From CAZFLN01 sp964519905 (GTDB lineage Bacteria > Patescibacteriota > Microgenomatia > UBA1400 > UBA1396), in assembly GCA_964519905.1 (NCBI GenBank), contig CAZFLN010000003.1:13421-77420 (forward strand): 64,000 bases of DNA, in the 5' to 3' direction. Below, piece after piece: positions 9,013-17,224 of this stretch (position 1 is the first letter of the stretch; each line of letters begins with the position of its first letter). The notes beneath the pieces were generated by a model that saw nothing but the letters and a program-made list of their open reading frames with translations, searched no databases and was not told the origin of the DNA. Made by a program: the position numbers and the translations under genes.

Positions 9013-9938
9013 TCAATACTTCAAATCTCACTATTGTCTTAGTAAATTACAACTCTGGAGTGTGGTTAGAGCGGTGTTTAGCCTCTTTTCGCAACATAAT
9101 TGGTTGGAATGAGCAAGAACCTCCGTACAGAGTAATTTTGGTAGACAATGCTTCAAGCGACGGTTCAACTGAACTGGTTGAACGAGCGTATGACTGGCTC
9201 GAAGTGATTCGTTTACCAGAGAATGTTGGATTTTCAGCCGGGAATAACGTCGCACTTTCTCAAGTGACTACCCCGTTTGCCATGCTGCTCAACACTGATA
9301 CAGAGTTTATTCCAGGAACAGACTTGAGTGTTTTTATTGAACAAAACTTTTCTGATCCGAATGTTGGCGTGCTATCTCCACGAGTGGAGTTTCCAGATGG
9401 AACGTTGGATCATGCGAGCCATCGAGGTTTTCCGACACTTTGGAATGCAGCGGCATATTTTTCTGGTTTGAGTCGTGCATTTCCGCGGAGTAAAATTTTT
9501 GCTGGTTACACTCTTGGATGGAAAAACCCAACAGAAGCACATGAAATTCAAGCCTGTACCGGGGCAGCCATGATTGTACGAACCAGCGCTATGCAAGAAG
9601 TCGGATTGCTTGATGAATCTTTCTTTATGTACGCAGAGGATATCGATTGGTGCAAACGATTTTTTGATGCCGGTTGGAAAATTTGGTACGACCCAAGCTT
9701 GGTGGTAATTCATCATAAGCACAAGTCGGGGCAAGGGAAAGATGCTGATTTTTCCACAAAAGAGCGGACAATTCGTGCGTTTTATGACACGATGAAGCAG
9801 TACTTCCGAAAACATAGTTCTCAATCACCAGCTCTGGTACTTCTGGGCGCATTTGCTATGATAGATATATTGAAGTATCGAAAACTGAATCAAGAAAGGA
9901 AACGTCATGTACGTTCAAGAACTTCGATCCAAAATTGA
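9009..9938 (+). CDS. GT2 family glycosyltransferase
   Basis: This 309-residue GT-A enzyme shows TIVLVNYN, VDNASSDGST, ENVGFSAGNNVAL, the DxD-like LLNTDTEF, and GLLDESFFMYAEDIDWCKR. All are hallmarks of rhamnosyl/galactofuranosyl-type GT2 proteins. A last hydrophobic stretch (SPALVLLGAFAMIDIL) near the C-terminus may associate with the membrane. It overlaps the preceding GT4 gene by 4 bp and the following membrane-protein gene by 32 bp, which is typical of this operon. The acceptor and sugar cannot be assigned. Confidence 0.88.
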   Translation: MINTSNLTIVLVNYNSGVWLERCLASFRNIIGWNEQEPPYRVILVDNASSDGSTELVERAYDWLEVIRLPENVGFSAGNNVALSQVTTPFAMLLNTDTEFIPGTDLSVFIEQNFSDPNVGVLSPRVEFPDGTLDHASHRGFPTLWNAAAYFSGLSRAFPRSKIFAGYTLGWKNPTEAHEIQACTGAAMIVRTSAMQEVGLLDESFFMYAEDIDWCKRFFDAGWKIWYDPSLVVIHHKHKSGQGKDADFSTKERTIRAFYDTMKQYFRKHSSQSPALVLLGAFAMIDILKYRKLNQERKRHVRSRTSIQN

Positions 9939-10464
9939 AATTGAGCAGCGCCGTCAACTCAACAATAGTGTTTTTGCTTTAGTAATCATCTTTTTCAGCG
10001 TCATTTTTAGTTCTGTGGCTCCGCAAATGATGTATGAATACTTGTTGCAAGGCGTTTCTGTTGAACAGCAACTCATGCTTTTACAGTATATTCCTTTGGC
10101 TTCTTACTTGGTGGCTTTTGTAGCTTTTGCGATGACTGTTTTTGGACATTTTTCTCACCGTCGACGAGTGCGTTTGTACGAGCAAGAAATGATGTTGCTT
10201 GAGTACACTCAAGATGACTGCAATTGTGGTCATGAACACCACTCACATCATGCACACGCTGATCTCACCGATTTGTCAGATACAGATTTTGAAATTGAAA
10301 CCGAAGAAGTAATTGTTGAGGCTACTCCAGAAGTTCGAGAGGGTTCCGTAGCTGATTTGTCAGCTGCACTCTCTAATGCTAATGCCAAAGCAATGCCAAA
10401 GAAATCCGTTTCTTCTTCCAAGAAGCGTGGACGATCTGCTGGCAAGAAGTCAAGTAAAAAATAA
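9907..10464 (+). CDS. Small membrane protein with His cluster and Lys-rich tail
   Basis: I do not recognise this 185-residue protein. Two hydrophobic segments (about 20-45 and 57-78) form a hairpin in the membrane. After them comes a basic stretch, then CNCGHEHHSHHAHAD (about 110-124), which looks like a metal-binding patch. An acidic region follows, then a Lys/Ser-rich tail (KKSVSSSKKRGRSAGKKSSKK-like) resembling histone-H1 type tails. ATG 9907 follows AAAGGAAAC and overlaps the upstream GT2 gene by 32 bp, so it is in the glycan operon. The tail would lie in the cytoplasm if both helices span the membrane. The function is unknown. Confidence 0.75.
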   Translation: MYVQELRSKIEIEQRRQLNNSVFALVIIFFSVIFSSVAPQMMYEYLLQGVSVEQQLMLLQYIPLASYLVAFVAFAMTVFGHFSHRRRVRLYEQEMMLLEYTQDDCNCGHEHHSHHAHADLTDLSDTDFEIETEEVIVEATPEVREGSVADLSAALSNANAKAMPKKSVSSSKKRGRSAGKKSSKK

Positions 10465-10477
10465 CAAGTGAGGCAGC

Positions 10478-11644
10478 TTGCCGGAATACCGAAGAATCGG
10501 GATTGATGCGCGGCTCGCTGGAGCTCGCCACGCTGGCATTGGTCGCTACGAGGCCGAAATAATTTCTCGCCTCGTAGCAGAGCCAAAATTCCTTGATGAA
10601 ACAAGGAAGATACAAGTGCAGTGGGTGATTTGGCTGCACAGTTCTGATGATGGCGCATGGCTCCCGCAGGAACTCCCTGCTTGGGTGCAAGTGAAGCGGA
10701 CTTCTGTCCGGCACTACAGTCTGGCGGAACAGTGGCTCTGGCCGTTGCAGTTGAGATCGGTCGCTTGTGAGCTCTTGTGGGTGCCGCATTTTAATGTTCC
10801 GGTTCTTTGTCCATTTCCATGGGTGGTGACACTCCATGATTTGCTGTGGCATAAAGAAAAAGATGCTCGGTCAACAACACTCCCTGGATGGAAGCATTTC
10901 CTGAAACATCGAGTCTATACCCTTGTGACTCGTTTGGCTGCGCAGCGTGCCGAAAGCGTCATAGTTCCCAGCAAAGAGGTCGGGAAAGATGTGAAGTCCC
11001 GCTTTGGGAAGGAACTCAACATTCACGTTACTCCAGAAGGAGTGGCGGAAATTTATCGCACAATAGATTTGGTCAACAATGATTCGCAGTCCTCACAAAC
11101 ACATCCAAGAATTGTGTATGTGGGAAGTTTATATCCACATAAAAACCTGGAAGTGGTACTGCAATCGTTGCGAGGTTTGCCAGAATTCACTTTGGAAGTT
11201 GTGAGCACTCGATCTGTTTTTACTGAAGCTTTTTTGGAGCGTGCTGATGAGCTGGGTGTTCGTACTCAGGTTGAGTACATTGGCTATCTTCCTGATCAAG
11301 AGTTGATACAACGTTTGCATGGCGCTGTGGCCTTGATTCAACCTTCGAGCTTTGAAGGGTTTGGTTTAACTGGATTGGAAGGTATGTCTGTTGGAGTTCC
11401 GGTCGTTGCCAGTGACCTGCCTGTTTTTGCAGAAGTGTATGGAAAACACGCCTATTCTTTCCCCAAACATGATGCTATTGCATTAGCAAAAGTCCTCAAA
11501 GAACTCTGGAAGCACCCACCAAAGCGACAGGTTTTGCAGGATGCTCAACGATATGCGCAGCGTTTTAGTTGGGATCGCACGACTCAGCAAACTTGGGAAG
11601 TATTACGAAGTTCCTGGAAAGGGATACGTGATTCTGACAGATAA
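10478..11644 (+). CDS. GT4 family glycosyltransferase
   Basis: This 388-residue GT-B enzyme has IGIDARLAGARHAGIGRY at the N-terminus, then WVVTLHDLLWH and VIVPSKEV. The C-terminal donor site has YVGSLYPHKNLEVVL and LIQPSSFEGFGLTGLEGMSVGVPVVASDLPVFAEV, a classical EX7E region of mannosyl/glucosyl GT4 enzymes. The apparent start is TTG 10478, 5 nt after GTGAGG. No ATG lies nearby in frame. It follows the membrane-protein gene by 13 bp and overlaps the next gene by 17 bp if that gene starts at GTG 11628. It probably builds the surface glycan from a GDP- or UDP-sugar. Confidence 0.87.
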   Translation: MPEYRRIGIDARLAGARHAGIGRYEAEIISRLVAEPKFLDETRKIQVQWVIWLHSSDDGAWLPQELPAWVQVKRTSVRHYSLAEQWLWPLQLRSVACELLWVPHFNVPVLCPFPWVVTLHDLLWHKEKDARSTTLPGWKHFLKHRVYTLVTRLAAQRAESVIVPSKEVGKDVKSRFGKELNIHVTPEGVAEIYRTIDLVNNDSQSSQTHPRIVYVGSLYPHKNLEVVLQSLRGLPEFTLEVVSTRSVFTEAFLERADELGVRTQVEYIGYLPDQELIQRLHGAVALIQPSSFEGFGLTGLEGMSVGVPVVASDLPVFAEVYGKHAYSFPKHDAIALAKVLKELWKHPPKRQVLQDAQRYAQRFSWDRTTQQTWEVLRSSWKGIRDSDR

Positions 11645-12797
11645 AAAGCAAGTGGGCTCCGAACATCCAAAAGTAGCATTGGTGTATGACCGTGCTGCGG
11701 CGCAAGGTGGAGCGGAGCGGGTGCTCACAGCTTTGCGGGAAGGATTCCCTGATGCTCCGCTTTTTACATCTGTGGTAGTGCGGAAAGAAGCGCCTTGGAC
11801 AGCTGGTTGGACAATTCGTACCAGCTGGATTCAGCGTTTGCCAGGTTTCTTCCAGCGGTATCGCTGGTGGGGCTGGGCAATGCCCTTTGTTTTCGAAGGT
11901 TTCGATTTTTCTCAGTATGATGTCGTGATTTCGGTCACTGGCGAGGCCGCCAAGGGAGTCATTACCCAGCCCCACCAGCTTCATATTTGTTATCTCCTCA
12001 CACCAACACGGTATCTCTGGTCTCATCGCCAAGAAGCGGAGAAATCTCTTTGGGGAGGCATCCGTCCGCTTGGCGCAAAAGTACTCGATGTTTTGCAGCG
12101 CTGGGACGCGGTTGCAGCACAACGCCCAGATGTCATTATTCCGATTTCTCGCTTAGTCGCTGAGCGAACGAAGCAGTATTATCAGCGAGCAACGTTGGCC
12201 CCATTCTATCCGCCGTTGACGACACTGCCGACGGCTCAACAGCCAACGCTTGCCTTAGAGACTCCTTTTTTCTTTACCTGGGGAAGGCATGTGGCGTACA
12301 AGCGTTTTGATTTGGTCATTCGGGCTGCCATACAGCAGAAAGAGCAACTGGTTATCGCTGGGTATGGACCTGAGACCTCCAAGCTGCGTCGTTTGGCACG
12401 TAAGTATGATGCGTCTTCTCAGTATGTTCGCTTTGTGGGACGTGTTTCCGATGCGGAGCTCAAATGGTACTTGGAGCGGGCGAAGGCAGCAGTTTTCCCT
12501 CAGATCGAGGATTTTGGGATCGCCGCGGGCGAAGCCATCTTGGCAGGTTGCCCGGTAATTCTGCATGAAAAGTCTGGAGTAGCAGAAATTCTCACCAAGA
12601 ATTCTGCAGTAAAAATTTCCGAAGAATCAGTAAAAAGTGTGGCTGAAGCAATGCAAGCAGTGAAGAAAAAACAGTGGTCAAGACTTGACATGCAGCGAGA
12701 AGCACGACAATATGCAGGGGCACGCTTTGTCAGGCAGTGGCAAGATCTCGTCGAGAAGCAATGGCGCGATCACCAGAAATCTTGGCAAACGCTTTAA
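11628..12797 (+). CDS. GT4 family glycosyltransferase
   Basis: This 389-residue GT-B enzyme has KVALVYDRAAAQGGAERVL at the start, then YLLTPTRYLW and IIPISRLVAERTKQYY. The donor domain has FTWGRHVAYKRFDLVIRAA, LVIAGYGPE, VRFVGRVSDAELKWYL and FPQIEDFGIAAGEAILAGCPVI. The EX7E glutamates are in the last block. I start it at GTG 11628 because GGAAAGGG precedes it with good spacing. Starting at ATG 11541 would put 29 extra residues over the end of the preceding gene. This type often transfers mannose. It is immediately upstream of manC, which makes GDP-mannose, so a mannosyltransferase is a reasonable guess. Confidence 0.85.
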   Translation: MILTDKKQVGSEHPKVALVYDRAAAQGGAERVLTALREGFPDAPLFTSVVVRKEAPWTAGWTIRTSWIQRLPGFFQRYRWWGWAMPFVFEGFDFSQYDVVISVTGEAAKGVITQPHQLHICYLLTPTRYLWSHRQEAEKSLWGGIRPLGAKVLDVLQRWDAVAAQRPDVIIPISRLVAERTKQYYQRATLAPFYPPLTTLPTAQQPTLALETPFFFTWGRHVAYKRFDLVIRAAIQQKEQLVIAGYGPETSKLRRLARKYDASSQYVRFVGRVSDAELKWYLERAKAAVFPQIEDFGIAAGEAILAGCPVILHEKSGVAEILTKNSAVKISEESVKSVAEAMQAVKKKQWSRLDMQREARQYAGARFVRQWQDLVEKQWRDHQKSWQTL

Positions 12798-12808
12798 GAA
12801 AGGACAAC

Positions 12809-13921
12809 ATGAGTCAAATCGATACATCACACGTTTACGCGGTGGTTTTGGCAGGTGGCAGCGGTACTCGCTTGTGGCCAAAATCTCGAGATAACACTCC
12901 AAAGCAATTTTTAAAACTTGGGGGTGATCGGACGCTGCTCCAGCAGACGGTTGACCGCATTTTAGACATGATCCCTTGGGAACGCGTGATTGTTGTCACC
13001 AACGAAAAATACGTCGAGGATGTACGCGCGCAACTTCCTGAGGTTCCTGCCGAAAATATTATTGCCGAACCTGCGAAACGCGACACCGCTTTAGCCATGG
13101 GACTTGGTGCCGTGATTGCCCAGAAGCGTGATCCGGAAGCAATTGTTGTTAACATGGCGTCTGACGCCGTGTTACAAGATGTCGAAGAATACAAAAGAGT
13201 GCTCCTGGCAGCGATCGAACTCTCTGCCAAGAAAACACACCTCACAACAGTAGGTATTACTCCAAGTTCTCCCAATGTCAACTTTGGATATATTAAGGCG
13301 GGTGAGTCTCTCGACACCATTGCTGGCTATCCAGTATTGGCAGTGAAGAGTTTTAAAGAAAAGCCAGATTTGCAAACCGCTGAACAGTTTTTAGCGGAAG
13401 GAGATTATTACTGGAACGCCAATATGTACACCTGGCATTCTCAGACGGCTTTGGCGGCCTTTCAAGAACATCAGCCTGAAATGTATGCTGCACTCTTGAG
13501 AATTTCTGATGCGGTTGATACTCCAGCCTTTGAGTCCGTTTTGGCAAAAGAATATGAGGCAGCTGAAAAAGTGGCAATCGATGTTGCCATTTCGGAGAAA
13601 GTCTCAAACTTGGCGCTTTTCCCTGGTAATTTTGGTTGGGATGACATCGGTTTGTGGAGTACTGTTTTCGAGCTGGGCGAAAAAGACTCAAACGGAAACG
13701 TGCAAGTTCGTGACGGCTTTGATACTGCCCCAGTTTTGTCTCTCGACTCGAAGAACAACCTGGTTGCGACCAACAAGCGTTTAGTCGCTCTGCTTGGGGT
13801 CGAAGATTTGGTTGTGATCGACAGCGGAGATGTTCTCCTGGTCTTGCCACGAAGTCGAGCCGCAGACGTAAAGAAAGTTGTTCAACAGCTCGAAGCTGAT
13901 GGACAGCAGCAGTATTTATGA
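12809..13921 (+). CDS. manC: Mannose-1-phosphate guanylyltransferase
   Basis: This 370-residue enzyme makes GDP-mannose from mannose-1-phosphate and GTP. Motifs are the pyrophosphorylase signature LAGGSGTRLWPKSR (about 14-27), PKQFL, EPAKRDTA, NFGYIKAGE, FKEKPD, YYWNANMYTW and FGWDDIGLW. It ends about where the type II fused phosphomannose isomerase domain would begin, so it is the single-function form. ATG 12809 follows AAGAAAGGA. A frame from 12737 would overlap the previous gene without reason. Its product feeds gmd and rmd at 33436-35396 and probably the mannosyltransferases around it. It overlaps the next gene by 4 bp. Confidence 0.94.
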   Translation: MSQIDTSHVYAVVLAGGSGTRLWPKSRDNTPKQFLKLGGDRTLLQQTVDRILDMIPWERVIVVTNEKYVEDVRAQLPEVPAENIIAEPAKRDTALAMGLGAVIAQKRDPEAIVVNMASDAVLQDVEEYKRVLLAAIELSAKKTHLTTVGITPSSPNVNFGYIKAGESLDTIAGYPVLAVKSFKEKPDLQTAEQFLAEGDYYWNANMYTWHSQTALAAFQEHQPEMYAALLRISDAVDTPAFESVLAKEYEAAEKVAIDVAISEKVSNLALFPGNFGWDDIGLWSTVFELGEKDSNGNVQVRDGFDTAPVLSLDSKNNLVATNKRLVALLGVEDLVVIDSGDVLLVLPRSRAADVKKVVQQLEADGQQQYL

Positions 13922-14538
13922 TGTACGAACAGCAAAAGCGGGTGCTCGATATCATCGTCGCTTGTGGTCTGGTAATTGCCTTTTTGCCGTTTTGGGTATT
14001 GGTACCGCTGCTTATTTGGTTTGATTCTGGTTGGCCTGTATTCTTTACTCATACCCGAGTTGGAAAAGGTGGAAAGCCGATTAAACTCTACAAGTTCAGA
14101 TCTATGGTTCCAAACGCCGACCGAATTTTGCATGAACAGAATCCAGAACTTCTCAAACAGTTCAAGAAAAATGACTGGAAGCTTGAGCATGATCCTCGAA
14201 TTACTCGTTTGGGGAAAGCCTTGCGCGCGCTTACCATTGATGAGTTTCCACAACTTCTCAACGTTCTTCGTGGCGAGATGAGTATGGTTGGCCCTCGAGC
14301 CTACGTTCAGAAAGAACTGGACGAGCAAACCAAACGGTACCCAGAAACCAAGCCACTTGTAAAAGAGATCATGAGTGTGAAACCTGGTATTACTGGGCCT
14401 TGGCAAGTTTCGGGCAGAAATGATGTTCCATTTGTCCAACGTGCCAAAATGGACTCCGATTATGCTCGACAGAAGAGCATTTATAATGATATCCTAATAC
14501 TACTGAAGACTCCCCGAGCTATGATTTCTCGGTGGTAA
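13918..14538 (+). CDS. Undecaprenyl-phosphate sugar-phosphate transferase
   Basis: This 206-residue protein belongs to the bacterial sugar transferase family (PF02397), which starts glycan assembly by moving sugar-1-phosphate to undecaprenyl phosphate. It has KRVLDIIVA and one membrane segment (about 11-33). The catalytic block is FFTHTRVGKGGKPIKLYKFRSM, then RITRLGKALRALTIDEFPQL, MSMVGPRAY and KPGITGPWQVSGR. The length (~200) matches the short monotopic form such as PglC. It overlaps manC by 4 bp and ends the run of glycosyltransferases. The sugar cannot be told from motifs. Confidence 0.92.
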   Translation: MMYEQQKRVLDIIVACGLVIAFLPFWVLVPLLIWFDSGWPVFFTHTRVGKGGKPIKLYKFRSMVPNADRILHEQNPELLKQFKKNDWKLEHDPRITRLGKALRALTIDEFPQLLNVLRGEMSMVGPRAYVQKELDEQTKRYPETKPLVKEIMSVKPGITGPWQVSGRNDVPFVQRAKMDSDYARQKSIYNDILILLKTPRAMISRW

Positions 14539-14577
14539 TTTCGTTTCTCTCTTTGAGGAACAGATCAGAAGGAACCT

Positions 14578-16620
14578 ATGTCACAAACTGCTGCACAGCC
14601 CAATCAGGACTGGAAACAGTCTGGATTCAAGAAAGCAAATACTTCTTCACCGGAAGAGCGTGAGGCACCACTCACCAGAGTGATTCCTGCGGTGCCTGTT
14701 GCGGCGACTTCTAGAATTTCTGGAAATGGTTCCAAGAAATTCTGGCATCGTTCTCGTAAGTTTTGGATGATTACTGGCTCCGTGGCTGCGGTTTTTGCTT
14801 TTGTTTTTGGAGTGGCTGCGGTTCTCGGTTTTTGGACCTACGGAAAAGTTCAGAAAATTCAGGCTGATGCCCAAACTATTCAGGCTGAAGGTCGATTGTT
14901 TTATGATGCCTTCAAAGGGCAGAACTTACCACAGTCTCGAGTTCATCTTGAGAATGTGAAGCAGCGTTTAGTGAGCGCTGACGAGACGTATCAAGAATTA
15001 AGCCTGTATAAAAATATTCCGTTTGCTAGTCGATACTACAACGACGGAACCGCGGGTATTACTGCGGCACATGCTGGTATTCGGGCTGGCGAAAAGTTCT
15101 TAGATGCTATCGAGCCACATGCTGATTTGCTGGGATTCTCTGGCGAGGAAGTTTACTTTGGCACTACCGAAGATCGTGTTGGTATGGTCTTAGAAACCCT
15201 GAGCCAAATTGCTCCGCAGCTTGATGGGATTGCTGAAGAAATCGATGTAGTAAAGCAAAACCTCGACACGATTGATCCGATGGATTATCCAGAGGAATTC
15301 CGCGGATATCCATTGCGACAATTGCTTATGCAGGCACGTGGTGGCGCGGAAGCGGCAGAAATTGCCTTAAACGAAGCTCGTCCAGCCTTGGAACGTCTGC
15401 CCGCTATTGCCGGTGCGGAAGGTCGTCGCAAATACTTAGTCATTTTCCAAAACGATAATGAGCTCCGTCCAACGGGTGGATTTATGACCGCCTATGCCGT
15501 GGTTTTTGTGGAAGACGGAAAAGTCACGCCAGAAAAGTCAGACGACATTTACGAGCTCGACAAAAAATTCCGGAACAAACCAGCTATTCCCGCTATTCTT
15601 GGCAAGTATTTGACCACTGAGAGTACTTGGAACCTTCGAGATATGAACATGGATCCAGATTTTGCTACCTCTATGCAGACTTTCTATGAGCATTACTCCA
15701 AACTTCCTGGCGAGCCGCAGGATATCGACGGCATTATCGCGGTCGATACAGAGCTGCTGAAGAAAGTGGTAGACGTAATTGGCCCAGTTGAGGTTCCTGG
15801 GTACGGAACTTTCTCAAGTCAGATTCTTCCACGATGTGATTGTCCGCAGATTATTTACATGTTGTCCGAAATTATTGACCGGCCAACTCCGTACATCCGC
15901 GAAAATCGAAAAGGTATCTTGGCTCCAATGATGCAGTCGATTATTCAAAAGACCTATGCTTCTCCTCGAGAAACTTGGCCACAGCTGGCGCAGATTGCTT
16001 GGGAAGGGATCCAAGGCCGCCACGTGCAGATGTACTTCTTTAATGAGGAAGATCAAATCGCCGCCAAGGCAGTGAAAGCAGCTGGTGTTTTACCAGATAC
16101 TTCTGTTGAGGGTGATTTCTTAGCCGTTATTGATGCCAACTTGGCAGGGGCGAAGTCAAACTTATTTATCGACACCTCTGCTGAAGTACAGGTACAAAGT
16201 GTGGAAAATGGAGTAGTGACCAAGCAGGTCGAGATGACCTATCGCAACACGCATCCACCAAGCAATTGTAACCTCGAAGCTGGTGAACTCTGTTTGAACG
16301 GTTTGTTGAACGACTGGAGTCGCTGGTATGTGCCAAAAGGTGCGCAAGTTCAGGAAGCACTTGGGTTTAAGAATGAGTACACCATCGATACCAGTCACCC
16401 AGATTACGACGTGATCGAAGGATTCTTTACTGTCGCACCGCTGGCTCAAGCCAAGGTTCGTATCACCTACTCGGTTCCATATTCTGGCCCAGAGAATGCC
16501 TACGTCTTTACTCTGCAGAAGCAGGGTGGACTGGACATGATTTCTACGAACATTATTACGCCATGGGGGAGCGAAGAGATTGATTTGGTCGCTGACCGAA
16601 CCTTCCGCTTCGCCCGCTAG
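14578..16620 (+). CDS. DUF4012 membrane-anchored protein
   Basis: This 680-residue protein has a polar N-terminus of about 60 residues and one transmembrane helix (about 62-85). A long extracytoplasmic part follows. The signature YLVIFQNDNELRPTGGFM (about 283-300) is characteristic of DUF4012 proteins, common in CPR and actinobacterial genomes and usually near polysaccharide genes. DUF4012 has no firmly known function, and its fold has been compared to LytR-CpsA-Psr proteins that attach glycans to the wall. That would fit the position right after a glycan operon, but the role here is inference. Two Cys-containing segments (RCDCPQ; NCNLEAGELC) may form disulfides outside the cell. Confidence 0.85.
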   Translation: MSQTAAQPNQDWKQSGFKKANTSSPEEREAPLTRVIPAVPVAATSRISGNGSKKFWHRSRKFWMITGSVAAVFAFVFGVAAVLGFWTYGKVQKIQADAQTIQAEGRLFYDAFKGQNLPQSRVHLENVKQRLVSADETYQELSLYKNIPFASRYYNDGTAGITAAHAGIRAGEKFLDAIEPHADLLGFSGEEVYFGTTEDRVGMVLETLSQIAPQLDGIAEEIDVVKQNLDTIDPMDYPEEFRGYPLRQLLMQARGGAEAAEIALNEARPALERLPAIAGAEGRRKYLVIFQNDNELRPTGGFMTAYAVVFVEDGKVTPEKSDDIYELDKKFRNKPAIPAILGKYLTTESTWNLRDMNMDPDFATSMQTFYEHYSKLPGEPQDIDGIIAVDTELLKKVVDVIGPVEVPGYGTFSSQILPRCDCPQIIYMLSEIIDRPTPYIRENRKGILAPMMQSIIQKTYASPRETWPQLAQIAWEGIQGRHVQMYFFNEEDQIAAKAVKAAGVLPDTSVEGDFLAVIDANLAGAKSNLFIDTSAEVQVQSVENGVVTKQVEMTYRNTHPPSNCNLEAGELCLNGLLNDWSRWYVPKGAQVQEALGFKNEYTIDTSHPDYDVIEGFFTVAPLAQAKVRITYSVPYSGPENAYVFTLQKQGGLDMISTNIITPWGSEEIDLVADRTFRFAR

Positions 16621-16623
16621 TGC

Positions 16624-17175
16624 ATGAATCGGCTGGGCCAAACATCGGTTGCGCTGATTCTCCACGGTCGTGATCTCAAGGAGACTGATCGACTGATTAC
16701 GATTCTCACTCCCGAATTTGGCCGACTCACCTTGACTGCAAAGGGAGTACGTAAGCTCAAATCCAAGCGCGCTGCAGCATTGAACGTCGGGAATATTGTG
16801 CGGTGTAGTTGGGTCACCAAGAACGACTGGCATACACTCACCGAAGTGGTAAACCGAGAGTCACTGTTGGGAACGGGCGCGAGTTTGGAAAGAATGCGCG
16901 ATTTTTCTGGATTACTGGAAATGATGTATCACCTGAGTGCCGAAGGAATCGATCAGGCTGATCTGTACGACCATGCCGTGCGCCTGCTTCGTACGGTTGG
17001 ACAGCAAGCTGACTACAACCGTGGGTGGGTACGCCAACAGTTGCTCGAGCTTGCCGAGATGCACGGATTTTTGGAAGAATCGAGTCAGCAGCAGCCGAGC
17101 CAATCCGTCACCCAGATTTTTGAGGCACTCCTGGAACGACCCTTGCGAAGCTTTGGATTTTTGACGGTGGAGTAA
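16624..17175 (+). CDS. recO: DNA repair protein RecO, short form
   Basis: This 183-residue protein carries the RecO N-terminal OB-fold: ALILHGRDLKETDRLITILTPEFGRLTLTAKGVRK (about 10-44 overall, quoted here only as a landmark). The helical part follows. RecO loads RecA with RecR and anneals single strands. The usual length is about 240, and the C-terminal zinc-finger cysteines are missing. The first 44 residues align well with the family, so the call is sound, although the tail is reduced. It follows the DUF4012 gene by 3 bp and precedes glycyl-tRNA synthetase. Confidence 0.85.
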   Translation: MNRLGQTSVALILHGRDLKETDRLITILTPEFGRLTLTAKGVRKLKSKRAAALNVGNIVRCSWVTKNDWHTLTEVVNRESLLGTGASLERMRDFSGLLEMMYHLSAEGIDQADLYDHAVRLLRTVGQQADYNRGWVRQQLLELAEMHGFLEESSQQQPSQSVTQIFEALLERPLRSFGFLTVE

Positions 17176-17207
17176 CGATTCTCCAGAAACCTGTTTTCTG
17201 CTCTCCA

Positions 17208-17216
17208 TGATATACT
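17208..17216 (+). promoter_or_regulatory. Extended -10 promoter of glycyl-tRNA synthetase
   Basis: TGATATACT is a TGN-extended -10 box ending 8 nt before ATG 17225. The mRNA leader would be nearly absent. This also argues against using the earlier ATG at 17207, which would lie upstream of the predicted transcription start. Confidence 0.55.
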
Positions 17217-17224
17217 TTCCCGAT

